From NCBI RefSeq assembly GCF_014199215.1, contig NZ_JACIJC010000004.1, positions 434,001 through 498,000 on the forward strand: DNA of 64,000 nucleotides, read 5' to 3'. The notes beneath the pieces were generated by a model that saw nothing but the letters and a program-made list of their open reading frames with translations, was not told the DNA's origin and made no database searches. A program made the translations under genes and the position numbers. The stretch comes from Sphingobium boeckii (GTDB lineage: Bacteria; Pseudomonadota; Alphaproteobacteria; Sphingomonadales; Sphingomonadaceae). Positions 16,901-26,045 of the stretch are shown one piece after another. The stretch's first letter is position 1; each line of letters begins with the position of its first letter.

Positions 16901-17329
16901 TCATCCCGCCTCACGCGGCGGCTGCATTTCGATGCTCAGCCGCGTGAGGCGGGATTCGGAAATCCTCCAATCGCCGTCTGCACGCACATAGCGCTCATGA
17001 TAATGACCATAGCCGGTGAGCGTGCGGCCATCGGGCCAGATCAGCCGATCCTGCATCGCCCAGATGGCGCGCGCGTCATCGCCTTCGAGTTCGATCTCGG
17101 GTGTATGCACCTGATGCACCGTCTTCGCCGTGTCGATCGAAGCGCGCACGCTGGCAATGGCCGCCGCCCGTCCTTCCAGACGGGGGCCGCCCGAACCGGT
17201 CGCGTCGATCACGAGGTCTTCGGTGAACAGGCCCGCGAAGCGCGTCCAATCCTTGGTGTCGAGCAGGCGGCAATAGCGCGCCTTCAGATTGGCGATGGCG
17301 AGCCAGTCCTGAAAATCGGGCGCAGCCAT
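16901..17329 (-). CDS. NTF2/SnoaL-like protein (first paralogue)
   Basis: 142-residue alpha+beta barrel of the SnoaL/NTF2 superfamily. Its N-terminal helix LAIANLKARYC is identical to that of the protein at 18119-18532, so the two are paralogues. The ATG at 17329 shares its A with the stop codon of the SDR upstream, meaning tight coupling. NTF2-like proteins of this size act as dehydratases, isomerases or epoxide hydrolases; bile-acid dehydratases of sphingomonads belong to this fold. The exact reaction is unknown. Last gene of the AcuI-ligase-SnoaL-SDR-SnoaL operon. Confidence 0.82.
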   Translation of the reverse strand: MAAPDFQDWLAIANLKARYCRLLDTKDWTRFAGLFTEDLVIDATGSGGPRLEGRAAAIASVRASIDTAKTVHQVHTPEIELEGDDARAIWAMQDRLIWPDGRTLTGYGHYHERYVRADGDWRISESRLTRLSIEMQPPREAG

Positions 17330-18090
17330 CAAATGCGAAAACCCCGCATCTGATTGCCGCCGTCGCACAGGATCACCTGATTGTTGACGAAACTGCCTTC
17401 GTCCGACGCCAGAAAAAGCCCCAGATTCGCGATATCGTCCGCGGTGCCCTGGCGCTTGACCGATTGCATGGCCTTCAGCCGCTCCCAATTTTCGGGATCA
17501 ACCCCGCCCAACGCCGCGTCGGTTGCCATCAGGCCGGGCGCGATGCCGACGCAACGGATGTCATCGGTCCCGAATTGCTGCGCCATGGCGTGGGTGAGGA
17601 CGTTGAGCGACGCCTTGGTAATGCCATAGGCCGTCGCGGGATTGTAGCTCGCCATCGAGGATTTATTGATGATCACCCCCTTCGCTTTGGCCAGCGCCGG
17701 GCGCAGCGCCTCTGCCAGCAGCAGCGGGCCGATCGTGTTGACCGCGAAGAAATGCTGCCACTTGGCCTGGCCCAATCCGAAGAACCCCCGCGCGATTTCG
17801 CCCGCGTGAAGCCCGGCATTGTTGATCAGCACGTCCAGTCGCGCGTGCGTCGCCAGCACATCGCGGCCCAAGGCTTCGATATCGGCTTCGACCGCCATAT
17901 CCACCCGATGCACCGATGCACCCGATCCGAGCGCTTCGACCATATCCTTGGTCTCGGCCAGTCCGGCCTCATTGATGTCGGCGAGGATGAGGAAAGCCCC
18001 CTCGCGTGCGAAGGCGAGGGCGTAAGCCCGGCCAAGTCCGCCCGCGCCGCCCGTCACCAGCACGGTCTTGCCTTGAAATCGATCAGTCAT
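17329..18090 (-). CDS. Short-chain dehydrogenase/reductase
   Basis: 253-residue classical SDR: TGGAGGLG loop, NNAG, Ser in NKSSMASY and Tyr-x-x-x-Lys as YGITK, ending DGGNQ. It sits between two NTF2-like paralogues. An AGGAGAGG ribosome site precedes ATG 18090, and the stop overlaps the next start by one base. Likely oxidises a hydroxy intermediate of the operon's pathway, perhaps a hydroxyacyl-CoA given the adjacent ligase. Confidence 0.9.
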   Translation of the reverse strand: MTDRFQGKTVLVTGGAGGLGRAYALAFAREGAFLILADINEAGLAETKDMVEALGSGASVHRVDMAVEADIEALGRDVLATHARLDVLINNAGLHAGEIARGFFGLGQAKWQHFFAVNTIGPLLLAEALRPALAKAKGVIINKSSMASYNPATAYGITKASLNVLTHAMAQQFGTDDIRCVGIAPGLMATDAALGGVDPENWERLKAMQSVKRQGTADDIANLGLFLASDEGSFVNNQVILCDGGNQMRGFRI

Positions 18091-18118
18091 ATCTGGCCTC
18101 TCCTGGAGGGGGTGTGCG

Positions 18119-18532
18119 CTACTCCAGCCGCACGAACGTCACGGTCTCGATCCGCCAGCCATGTTCGGTCAGCCGGAATGTATCGCTATAGCGGCCCATC
18201 ACGGTGTCGAGCGCACCGCCACCCCGGCGCTTGAGAGACGCCAATATGGTCCAGTCGCCCGTCGCCCGATCACCGTCGACGACGATGCAGGGGGAATGGA
18301 GCATATGCAGCACCCAAAGGCTGTTTCCCGCAATGGCCGTGCACAGGAAATCGATGATGGCCTGCGCGCCGATCAACGGTCCCATTCCATAATCGCCCCG
18401 GAAATCATCGGCAAAGATATCCGAAAACAGCAGGCGCGCCTGCGCCTGGTCAGTGGCGGAGAGATCGGCGGCGGCACAATAGCGGGCCTTCAAATTGGCG
18501 ATGGCCAGCGCCTGTTCGGCCAGCGCGGTCAC
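18119..18532 (-). CDS. NTF2/SnoaL-like protein (second paralogue)
   Basis: 137-residue NTF2/SnoaL-fold protein, paralogue of the one at 16901-17329 (shared LAIANLKARYC). It starts with GTG at 18532, overlapping the ligase stop by 4 bases. Both NTF2-like genes are in one operon around an SDR, which raises the possibility of a heteromeric enzyme. No catalytic residues can be assigned with confidence from sequence alone. Confidence 0.82.
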   Translation of the reverse strand: MTALAEQALAIANLKARYCAAADLSATDQAQARLLFSDIFADDFRGDYGMGPLIGAQAIIDFLCTAIAGNSLWVLHMLHSPCIVVDGDRATGDWTILASLKRRGGGALDTVMGRYSDTFRLTEHGWRIETVTFVRLE

Positions 18533-20256
18533 TCGCTTTCCGCTTCCAGCCGCTTGATCACCAGCGCCTTCAGATCAGCCGTCTTGATCTTGGCTGTGCC
18601 GGTCAGTTCCAGCGCATCGTCGGTGAAAAACATCACGCGGCGGGGCACTTTGTAGCTGGCCAGTTGCTCCTTGGCGAAGCCGCGCACGCCCTCTTCATCC
18701 AGCGTCACGCCCTCATGGCGCACGATGCAGGTGACGACCAGTTCGCCCAACGTCTCATGCGGCACGCCCACTGTCTGCGTGACCTTCACGCCGGGGCAGG
18801 ATTTCAGCACCGTGTCGATCTCGATCGGCGAGACATTGGCCCCGCCGGTCTTGATGATATCGTTCAGCCGCCCCTCCCAGAACAGCCGCGGGATGCCGTC
18901 TGCGGTCACGTCCACATAGCCCCCGTCGCCGGTGCGGAAAAAGCCTTCGCCATCCAGGGTTTCATCCAGCGGAATGCCCGAATAGCCCAGCATCAGCGTC
19001 GGTCCTTTCACCGTGATCTCCCCGCGTTCGCCCATCGGCACGACCATTCCGGTCAGCGCATCGACGATCTTGAACACCATTCCCGGCTGCGGGGTGCCAT
19101 GGCTGCCGCCGATCACATCCTCGGGTGTGCCCGAGGGGAAGATCGCGCTGATCGTGAAGGTCTCCGTATTGCCATAAGCCGCCATCGGCTCCTGCCAATC
19201 CGTATGGACCGTCGGGTGGCGGGCCAGCGGCGTCTGCGTACCGACATATTTGAGTGGGGACAGATCGACGTCGGCCCAGTTCGATGCCGCCTCAAGCTGT
19301 GCCCATTGATGCGGCCAGGCCACCGCCATCGTCGCCTTTTCGGTCTCCATCAGAGACAGCGCTTCTGCGGGATTGAAGGTTGCCTGCAGGATCAGGCTGC
19401 CACCGCTCGAGAGCGCGCCGCCGATCGCCATGCCGAAATTGCCCGACCAGAAGAAACCGTTGGCAGACAATAGCCGCACATCCGGTCCCGTCGCATAGAA
19501 ACGCTTCCAGCGCCAAAGCTGCAGCGCGACACCGCGATGCGCGCTCAAAATGCCCTTGGGCTTGGCGGTGGAGCCAGAGGAGAAGAATAAGGCACCGGGA
19601 TCGGCGGGCGATACCGAAGCCGCGGCAGCATCGACGATGGCCTGGTCCGTATCGTCGCCATGGCTGAGGAAGGTCTCCCAATCCTCGATCCCGTCCGATC
19701 CGCCGCCGACCGCCGCGATACGGCGCAGGAACGGAAATTTGGGTGAGGCCAGCGCACCCGGCGCGGCGTCGGCGATGGCGGGTTCGAGCGCGGTCACCAT
19801 CTCGGCAAAATTCTTCTTGAGCACAGCGCGTTCGAGCAGCAGAATCGAGCAGCCCGAAGACCGCAGCAGATGCTCAAGCTCAGCGGGTGTCGAAAAGGTG
19901 CTGAGCGTTGTCGCCACGCCGCCCGCAAGAGCCGTACCGAAAACCGCCGACAGGAATTCCGGCCGGTTGGTCATCAGCACGCCGACGCGGGTGCCCTTGC
20001 CGACGCCACAGGCGATCAGCGACCGGGCGACTGCATTGGCGCGCTCCCAAAGCTCGTCATAGCTCCATCGCGTGACGCCGCCCGCTTCATGCAGGACGAG
20101 CGCCTCGCGGGGGCCGAAGCGATCCGTCACTTCGCGGAGCCACCCGCCAAGCGTCAATGCGCCAAGCCCCTCCTCTTCCGAAAGGGGGCGTCCGGCGATG
20201 ATCGATGGCGGGCGGCTTTTCATGTCAGGACAAGAGGGGTTCGAAGATGCTGGCAT
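18529..20256 (-). CDS. Acyl-CoA synthetase (AMP-binding)
   Basis: 575-residue ANL-family ligase. The phosphate-binding motif is SSGSTAKPKG, the A5 region YGNTETFT, and the hinge FRTGDGGY with the C-terminal GRLNDIIKTGGANVSP. The catalytic Lys is expected in LTGTAKIKTADL. GGGGAGAGACC precedes ATG 20256. It lies 20 bases after the acuI-like gene and overlaps the next gene, so it is the activating enzyme of this five-gene operon. The acid is unknown. Confidence 0.92.
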   Translation of the reverse strand: MPASSNPSCPDMKSRPPSIIAGRPLSEEEGLGALTLGGWLREVTDRFGPREALVLHEAGGVTRWSYDELWERANAVARSLIACGVGKGTRVGVLMTNRPEFLSAVFGTALAGGVATTLSTFSTPAELEHLLRSSGCSILLLERAVLKKNFAEMVTALEPAIADAAPGALASPKFPFLRRIAAVGGGSDGIEDWETFLSHGDDTDQAIVDAAAASVSPADPGALFFSSGSTAKPKGILSAHRGVALQLWRWKRFYATGPDVRLLSANGFFWSGNFGMAIGGALSSGGSLILQATFNPAEALSLMETEKATMAVAWPHQWAQLEAASNWADVDLSPLKYVGTQTPLARHPTVHTDWQEPMAAYGNTETFTISAIFPSGTPEDVIGGSHGTPQPGMVFKIVDALTGMVVPMGERGEITVKGPTLMLGYSGIPLDETLDGEGFFRTGDGGYVDVTADGIPRLFWEGRLNDIIKTGGANVSPIEIDTVLKSCPGVKVTQTVGVPHETLGELVVTCIVRHEGVTLDEEGVRGFAKEQLASYKVPRRVMFFTDDALELTGTAKIKTADLKALVIKRLEAESE

Positions 20257-20276
20257 GGTCTCTCCCCTCTATGCGA

Positions 20277-21260
20277 TCAGCGATTGACGTCGACGACGAT
20301 GCGACCGCGGACCTTGCCGTCGATCAGATCGGCCGCCGCCTGCACGGCTTCGGCAAGGCTGATTTCCTTGGCGATCGTTTCCAGAATGGCCGGATCGAGA
20401 TCATCCGCCAGGCGCTTCCAGGCGACGAGCCGTTTGGCCTTGGGTGCCATCACGCTGTCGATCCCGAGCAGGCTGACACCGCGCAGGATGAACGGCATCA
20501 CGGACGAAGGAAAGTCCGCACCCTGCGCCAGACCGCAGGCGGCGACCGTGCCGCCATATTTGGTGGCGGCCACGGCATTGGCGAGCGTGTTGCTGCCCAC
20601 CGAATCCACCACGGCGGCCCAACGCTCCTTCTGGAACGGCCGGCCTGGCTCGCTCAGATCCGAACGCGCGATGATCGATGTCGCGCCAAGCTGCTTGAGA
20701 TAATCGCCTTCGGACTCCTTGCCGGTCGCCGCGACCACATTGAAGCCGAGCTTGGCGAGCAGCGCCACCGCAACGCTGCCGACGCCGCCGGTTGCGCCCG
20801 TGACAAGCACTTCGCCCTGATCGGGCGTCACGCCATGCGCCACCAGCGCTTCAACGCACAGTGCAGCGGTGTAGCCGGCCGTGCCGATCGCCATGGCCTG
20901 CTTCGGCGTAAAGCCCGCGGGCAAGGGCACAAGCCAATCGCCCTTGAGGCGCGCCTTCTGCGCCAGGCCACCCCAATGGGTTTCGCCCACGCCCCAGCCA
21001 TTAAGCACTACCTTGCCTCCGGCCTTCCAATCGGCATGGCTGGACTCGGTCACGGTTCCGACGAGATCGATGCCGGGGACCATCGGGAATTTGCGCACGA
21101 CCGGACCTTTGCCGGTGATGGCCAGTCCGTCCTTATAATTGAGCGTGGAATAATCGACATCGATCGTGACATCGCCTTCGGGAAGCTGGGTCTCTTCAAT
21201 CTGGGCCAGCGAGACGGTCTGCTTGTCGTCGATCTTGTCGATTATGATGGCTGAAAACAT
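20277..21260 (-). CDS. acuI: Acrylyl-CoA reductase-like MDR oxidoreductase (AcuI/YhdH family)
   Basis: 327-residue zinc-free medium-chain reductase of the YhdH/AcuI family. The N-terminus has [10 protein letters not shown] and PGIDLVGTV, typical of YhdH, and the nucleotide site is [11 protein letters not shown]. AcuI reduces acrylyl-CoA to propionyl-CoA with NADPH. Here it heads an operon with a CoA ligase, so a related 2-enoyl-CoA reduction is likely. AAGGA lies 6 bases before ATG 21260. Symbol assigned by family; the exact substrate may differ. Confidence 0.85.
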   Translation of the reverse strand: MFSAIIIDKIDDKQTVSLAQIEETQLPEGDVTIDVDYSTLNYKDGLAITGKGPVVRKFPMVPGIDLVGTVTESSHADWKAGGKVVLNGWGVGETHWGGLAQKARLKGDWLVPLPAGFTPKQAMAIGTAGYTAALCVEALVAHGVTPDQGEVLVTGATGGVGSVAVALLAKLGFNVVAATGKESEGDYLKQLGATSIIARSDLSEPGRPFQKERWAAVVDSVGSNTLANAVAATKYGGTVAACGLAQGADFPSSVMPFILRGVSLLGIDSVMAPKAKRLVAWKRLADDLDPAILETIAKEISLAEAVQAAADLIDGKVRGRIVVDVNR

Positions 21261-21345
21261 CGGTTATCCTTTTTGTGATGATGGGATGAAATATCGAAAT
21301 GGTGATCGTGCGTGTCTAGAACGGAAGCGGTGGCAGAAACATGAC

Positions 21346-22032
21346 CTAATGCCCCGCCACGGCAATTTTGGCGGCACCGGCCGGGCCCCTGCCAAGCTGC
21401 TCCGCAATCTGGGGAAAGCGCTCGCTCCGCATCGAACCGAACATGCACAGGCGCAGGCATTCCTGGGCCAGACGGTGCGCCAGGCTCCGCCGCTCGCCAT
21501 TGCTGCGTGCATGGGATCGCGCCCATATCGGCCACAGGAACGTGCCGGCCAGCATGAGCACCGAAAGCACTTCCGCGTCCACATTCTCCTGCGCCAGATC
21601 GCTTTCCGCAAAGCGCTGCAGCGACCCCTCATATTCGCGCCAGAACGGATCGCCCGTCGGTTCGGCGGATGAAAGCAACTGGAGCAGCCAGATGCGGCAC
21701 AGCTCGGGATTGTCCATCGCGAAATCGGTCAGCCGATTGGTGGTGTCGGCGATATCCACCTGCTCGATGCGCCGCTCCCCAACGGTCTCGGGATCCCCGA
21801 ACACCGCGCGGAACATCTTGTTCGACACCCAATCCGCTGTTGCGGCGATCAGCTTCTCGCGCGTCTCGAAATGCTGGTAGGCGGTGCCGCGATTGACCCC
21901 CGCCAGGTGCGCGACTTCGGAAAGGCTGATTCCTTCGGGGCCATCCTTGGCCAGCAGGGTGCGCGCCGCCTCAAGGATCGCTTCGCGCGTGGCCGCCGGG
22001 TCTCTCGAGCGTCGCTTGCGAATTTCCGTCAT
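21346..22032 (-). CDS. TetR-family transcriptional regulator
   Basis: 228-residue TetR-type protein: HTH ISLSEVAHLAGVNRGTAYQHF near residue 45 and a helical ligand domain. ATG 22032 (MTEIRKRR) gives the usual short N-terminus; an in-frame upstream start would add a non-conserved 22-residue stretch. It is 85 bases upstream of the acuI-like gene on the same strand and is the probable regulator of that operon. A palindromic site at 22103-22118 lies about 70 bases before it. Confidence 0.86.
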   Translation of the reverse strand: MTEIRKRRSRDPAATREAILEAARTLLAKDGPEGISLSEVAHLAGVNRGTAYQHFETREKLIAATADWVSNKMFRAVFGDPETVGERRIEQVDIADTTNRLTDFAMDNPELCRIWLLQLLSSAEPTGDPFWREYEGSLQRFAESDLAQENVDAEVLSVLMLAGTFLWPIWARSHARSNGERRSLAHRLAQECLRLCMFGSMRSERFPQIAEQLGRGPAGAAKIAVAGH

Positions 22033-22102
22033 GATGGGCCGCACCTCAATTGATTCTCGATCTCGCCTTCCCGGCATTGGATGAGCCAACACCTGCAAAG
22101 GT

Positions 22103-22118
22103 CGTCACGGAAGTGACG
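22103..22118. promoter_or_regulatory. Candidate TetR operator
   Basis: Perfect inverted repeat CGTCAC-GGAA-GTGACG about 70 bases upstream of the TetR gene at 21346-22032. The site is short but its symmetry and position fit autoregulation. No second copy was found next to the acuI-like gene. Confidence 0.42.
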
Positions 22119-22305
22119 GCACGAACCCACATCACCGACGCCCGGGAGCCAATCCTGCCCCGTCACACACATCGACCATTCGATCCGCCACCATCACTGA
22201 ACGCCGCGCCGCGAGAGTCAATAAAAGCTCTCGCTTCCTGCGGCGGAGCGGTGCGTTCATCGCTCCCGCGAACGACGTGCCCGGATTTACGGCGTGCGAA
22301 CGAAG

Positions 22306-22339
22306 ATCGGCCGGGCAACGCTGACGCTGCCCGGCCGAT
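22306..22339 (-). terminator. Strong hairpin after the TonB receptor gene
   Basis: Perfect 12-base-pair stem (ATCGGCCGGGCA with TGCCCGGCCGAT) around a 10-base loop, about 30 bases after the receptor stop codon on the minus strand. The following bases (CTTCGTT) are only weakly T-rich, so it is a likely but not classical intrinsic terminator. Confidence 0.6.
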
Positions 22340-22369
22340 TTCGATTCCCTTGTCCGTGCTTTCCGACGA

Positions 22370-24823
22370 TCAGCGCGATCCGAAGAAGAAGCGCACGTTC
22401 AGGCCGAATTCGCGCGGCGGCGTGAGTGTTCCCCCCGTATAGGTGCTGGTGGTGGTCCCTGCCGTTGGCCCGGTGAAGACCGGCCTGCCATTGCCATCGA
22501 ACTGGCCGGCAAAGCCGAGCTGCTGATAGGCGGTGAACAGGGGCGTGGTGCGGGATAGCACCTTGGTGGTGTTCAGCAGGTTCTTGGCGAATAGAGACAC
22601 TTCCCACGCCCCGTCCGGATCGCGGATGCCGGTATAAAGGTTGAGCAGAGAATAGGCACCGACATCATCGAAATTGTTGCCGGGATCGCCCATGGATTTG
22701 CCATTGTAGTTGAGCAGCCCACGCACGAAGCCATCGACGCTGTTGGACACCGCCAGCTTGTATTCGCTCTGCAGCGTTGCCGTTACCGGCGGCAGGAAGG
22801 CTGACCGCTGCGTGACATCGCAGCTCGACAGATTGTTGGTGCCAACAGCGGCCTGCAATTGCGCGAGCGTCGGCGCAGCACCGACGGCATCGGGCACGCC
22901 GTCGCCATTGAGATCATTGCAGGGGATCGCGCCGTTCTTGATCTTGCCCAGCGCGTAGCTGGCGACCAGGCCGATATTCCAATTGTCGCTCACATCGAAC
23001 GCCAATTCGCCTTCCACGCCATTCACCTCCACCGGCACCGCGCCGACGAAATTGAACGAGTTCACCTGTTGCGCGGTCCCCGTGACATTGCCCTGCGCAT
23101 CGCGCAGCGCGACGGTGTTCACATAATAAACGCCGTTGTTCGGCACGCGGAACGGGAAGTTCTTATACTTCTGATGATAAGCGGTGAGGTTGAACCGCAT
23201 CTTGCCGTCCATCAAAGTGCTCTTGAAGCCCACTTCATAGGATTTTGAGGTTTCCGGCGGCAGATTGAGGAACGATTGCTCCAGCGGCGATTGCGCGATG
23301 TTGAAATCGCCGACCACGTTGATCCCCGGGCGGAACGAACTGCCTGTCGCGGCATAGACCAGGAAATCGGACGAGAAATTGTGCTTCACCGATGCGCTGT
23401 AGATCAGCTTGTCCGCATCCTGCCGGTCTGCAGCGATCGTGGCACCGTTTACGGTCAGGAAGTTTTCAGAGGTGTAGCTGATCTGGCGGACGCCGCCGGA
23501 AAGCTCGGTCGATTCGCCGATATGCGCCGTCAGATTGCCGAAGAAGGATTGCTCGTGCGAGGTGCCGGTGCGCGAAATCGGCGTCTGCACCACCTGCGCG
23601 ATCCCGCCACCAAAGGCGACCGGGAGGCGCACGATCGTTGGCGAGGTCAGGCTCGTCGGCGGATTGAGCTTGCTGTCGAAAAAGCCCACGACATAATCGA
23701 ACATGCCCAGAACCCGCTCGTCATTCTGCAGACGGATCTCGTGCGTGGTGCCCTTGGCGATGGTGTTCGTCACCTGGTTGACATCCCGGCCCACGAATAG
23801 ATTGGCGCGATCCACATTGTCGGTCGAATGGAATTCCTGCCGCGAATATTGACCCTGATAGATCAGGCGCTGGCCAGCAGCCGAAAATTCCGAACGCCAA
23901 TTATAGATGTCGAACCGCTGCGAAATGGTGCGCGCCTGCTCCTGGATCGACAGACGATCCTTCGCCGTGATCAGGATCGGGCTGGGCGTGGCACCGGGAT
24001 TGACCTCGCTGAACGAAATCGCCTGATCATAGGTGCGGGCGGCACGGTCCATATATTGATAGGTGCCCTCCAGCTTGATCCAGTCGGTCGGCTCGATGGC
24101 CGCGACGATACGACCGCTCTTGGTGCGCGAATGCGGGTCGACGCCGCCGAATGACGAATTGATCGGCCGCACGCGATCGCCTTCATTCTCGTCCCACAGG
24201 CCGGAAACCCGGATGGCGGCGATTCCTTCGATGATGGGCAGGTTGAGCGCGCCCTTCACGTTGATCGTGCCGATATCGTTGCCCGTCATATCCACAAACC
24301 CGCCGAATTCGTTCAGATCGGGCTTGCGCGTGGCAATGGTGATCGAGCCTGATGGCGAAGCGCGCCCGCGCAGCGTGCCCTGGGGGCCGCGCTGCACTTC
24401 GATCTGGCCGATATCATACATTTGTTGGAGGATGATGCCCGGCGAGATCGGCGCATCGTTGAAATAGAATTCCACCGTGCCGCTGTTGCCGCTGGCATTG
24501 GCATCGAAATTGACGCCGCGCAGGCGGGCATTGCCGCCGATGCCATTGGCGTTGGTCGAAAGCTCGAGACCCGGCGCGAGCGACTGCACTTCATTGAACT
24601 GTCGGAAATTGAGGTTGTTGATCGATTCGGCGGTCACCGCATTGATCACCGCAGGCACGTCCTGCACATCTTCACCACGGCGACGGGCTTCCACGATAAT
24701 GACGGGCGGCTCGTAACTGTCGGTCTGCGCCGCTGGCGTCTCGGCCTCTTGCGCCATGGACGGCATTGCGGTGAGCGCGGCCATGCTCGCACCCAGCATA
24801 TAGAATACGGATATCTTCTTCAT
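22370..24823 (-). CDS. TonB-dependent outer-membrane receptor
   Basis: 817-residue outer-membrane receptor. A signal peptide begins MKKISVFYML with likely cleavage after PSMA. A short linker has a TonB-box-like PPVIIVEAR, followed by a plug domain (about 50-170, with RLRGVNFDAN and VEVQRGPQGTLRG-type pattern) and a long beta-barrel. GGGGAGGATC precedes the ATG. It ends RFFFGSR, so the final residue is Arg rather than the usual Phe. Such receptors import scarce or hydrophobic compounds; surrounded by catabolic operons it likely takes up the pathway substrate rather than iron. That is inference. Confidence 0.93.
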   Translation of the reverse strand: MKKISVFYMLGASMAALTAMPSMAQEAETPAAQTDSYEPPVIIVEARRRGEDVQDVPAVINAVTAESINNLNFRQFNEVQSLAPGLELSTNANGIGGNARLRGVNFDANASGNSGTVEFYFNDAPISPGIILQQMYDIGQIEVQRGPQGTLRGRASPSGSITIATRKPDLNEFGGFVDMTGNDIGTINVKGALNLPIIEGIAAIRVSGLWDENEGDRVRPINSSFGGVDPHSRTKSGRIVAAIEPTDWIKLEGTYQYMDRAARTYDQAISFSEVNPGATPSPILITAKDRLSIQEQARTISQRFDIYNWRSEFSAAGQRLIYQGQYSRQEFHSTDNVDRANLFVGRDVNQVTNTIAKGTTHEIRLQNDERVLGMFDYVVGFFDSKLNPPTSLTSPTIVRLPVAFGGGIAQVVQTPISRTGTSHEQSFFGNLTAHIGESTELSGGVRQISYTSENFLTVNGATIAADRQDADKLIYSASVKHNFSSDFLVYAATGSSFRPGINVVGDFNIAQSPLEQSFLNLPPETSKSYEVGFKSTLMDGKMRFNLTAYHQKYKNFPFRVPNNGVYYVNTVALRDAQGNVTGTAQQVNSFNFVGAVPVEVNGVEGELAFDVSDNWNIGLVASYALGKIKNGAIPCNDLNGDGVPDAVGAAPTLAQLQAAVGTNNLSSCDVTQRSAFLPPVTATLQSEYKLAVSNSVDGFVRGLLNYNGKSMGDPGNNFDDVGAYSLLNLYTGIRDPDGAWEVSLFAKNLLNTTKVLSRTTPLFTAYQQLGFAGQFDGNGRPVFTGPTAGTTTSTYTGGTLTPPREFGLNVRFFFGSR

Positions 24824-25184
24824 TGAAATGATCCTCCCCTGAGATATCGCAGCGCAGGCAACGAGCCTGGCAACGTCTTATTTTTTTGTTTTGTTGGCTT
24901 CGTTATGCCCGATATTCCCGTGTCGCAAAGTGTGCGGCGGCCCCAAGGGCGCACATATCGCTACTGCGATTCTGGCGCGTTCCTTCAAGAGCGCCCAAAT
25001 TCTCGGCAGGTGTTGCTATGAGACAACACCGTAACGATCGTTGACTTGCGCGGATCGCCACGCCGGAAGAGATCGCCCCGGGCCGTCTATCTCGCGTCCG
25101 GCAGTGCTGGCTTCATCACCGCCGATCTAGGCTGTCGATAACGCGCGCTTGCTTTGAACGCGGGCGCGCCGGCGCAGGACGCGA
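24824..25184. other. Intergenic region upstream of the TonB receptor
   Basis: 361 bases between the start of the receptor gene (minus) and the end of a VOC gene (minus). Contains the receptor's promoter region, an A/T-rich patch near 24880, the inverted repeat at 25009-25030 and several GC-rich short palindromes. I found no gene and no confident -35/-10 pair. Confidence 0.5.
25009..25030. promoter_or_regulatory. Inverted repeat upstream of the TonB receptor
   Basis: GGTGTTG and CAACACC separated by 8 bases, about 190 bases before the receptor start. The same heptamers occur, joined in the opposite order, in the perfect palindrome at 50862-50881. It may be an operator for a shared regulator, but could be coincidence. 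Confidence 0.35.
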
Positions 25185-25562
25185 TCACGGCGGCCCGAAG
25201 CGGAAGACCGCCAATTTATTGCCGTCGGGATCGCGAAAATAAGCACCGTAAAAGCCGTTGGCATCATCGCCGCGAATGCCCGGCGCGCCTTCGTCGGCAC
25301 CGCCCAGTTCCAGCGCCTTGGCGTGAACCGCGTCCACCACATCGCGGCTCGGCGCAATCATGCCCACCTGATTGCCATTGCCGGCGCTCGCCTCGCCCGC
25401 AAAGGGCGTACCGATCAGCAACATCCCGCCGTCCCCGGCCTTATAAGCCACCAGATCGGGGCGGTCGAACGCACGCACCGCCCCCAGCAGATGCGCGATC
25501 CCATCGTAGAAAATTTTTGCGCGCTCGATGTCCCGCGTGCCGAATCGTGCCGTGCTGATCAT
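25185..25562 (-). CDS. VOC-family (glyoxalase/bleomycin-resistance fold) protein
   Basis: 125-residue single VOC-fold protein with two beta-alpha-beta-beta-beta modules: DIERAKIFYDGI in the first and GFYGAYFRDPDGNKLAVFRF in the second. Glu or His metal ligands cannot be fixed with confidence. GGGAG precedes the ATG. It lies 12 bases after another VOC gene and downstream of a sulfotransferase, so the three form a short operon. Possible roles include isomerase, dioxygenase or lyase. Confidence 0.8.
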   Translation of the reverse strand: MISTARFGTRDIERAKIFYDGIAHLLGAVRAFDRPDLVAYKAGDGGMLLIGTPFAGEASAGNGNQVGMIAPSRDVVDAVHAKALELGGADEGAPGIRGDDANGFYGAYFRDPDGNKLAVFRFGPP

Positions 25563-25574
25563 GTCCGTTACTCC

Positions 25575-26042
25575 CTATCGTCCGCCCATCGCCGCCCAGC
25601 GTTCGGGCACCATCCAGACATATTCGGTATAATGGCCCAGCCATTCGCGCGTATCGAGATAGACGAATTCCAGCATCCCCGGCGTCCCGCCCTTGAGCAC
25701 GATCGGGAAAGGCTGGCTTTCCACCCTGGCGATGAATGCGTCCCAATCATCGACCATATGGCACACATGATGGAACACCAGCCGGTCGTCCGCCGCCAGC
25801 GCGTCGCGGTAGATGGACAGGACATCGCCGTCTTTCGGCTCGATCAGCTCGTAATTAAGATCGCCGACCCACACGAACGCCAGTTTCTGCACGCCCGTGC
25901 CCTCGCCCTTGGGCGTCCAGACCTTCACCGGAACCTCGATTTCCATCAGGGTGCGGACGTCCGCCCGCGCCCTGAACTGGGCGACAGCCTTGTCCACGTT
26001 GCGCGTGACATAGGCGTTTTGATAATGGCGTCCGACGATCAT
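25575..26042 (-). CDS. VOC-family protein (glyoxalase-4 type)
   Basis: 155-residue VOC-superfamily protein with the signature NAYVTRNVDKAVAQF at the N-terminus and ELIEPKDGD in the middle; HHVCHMVDDWDAF carries His residues that may bind metal. It starts 3 bases after the sulfotransferase stop. Together with the smaller VOC protein it forms the end of that operon. Methylmalonyl-CoA epimerase-like folds are related, but no specific reaction is claimed. Confidence 0.8.
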   Translation of the reverse strand: MIVGRHYQNAYVTRNVDKAVAQFRARADVRTLMEIEVPVKVWTPKGEGTGVQKLAFVWVGDLNYELIEPKDGDVLSIYRDALAADDRLVFHHVCHMVDDWDAFIARVESQPFPIVLKGGTPGMLEFVYLDTREWLGHYTEYVWMVPERWAAMGGR

Positions 26043-26045
26043 CGC

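Larger units (their letters stand above)
22033..22369. other. Intergenic region with operator-like repeat and terminator-like hairpin
   Basis: 337 bases between the TetR start and the end of the TonB receptor gene (both minus strand). It holds the 22103-22118 inverted repeat near the TetR promoter and the strong hairpin at 22306-22339 after the receptor stop. I see no further open reading frame worth calling. Confidence 0.6.

Noticed and set aside
24860-24910. Promoter of the TonB receptor in the A/T-rich patch
   Set aside because: AT content is raised but no -35/-10 pair with good spacing could be chosen over alternatives.
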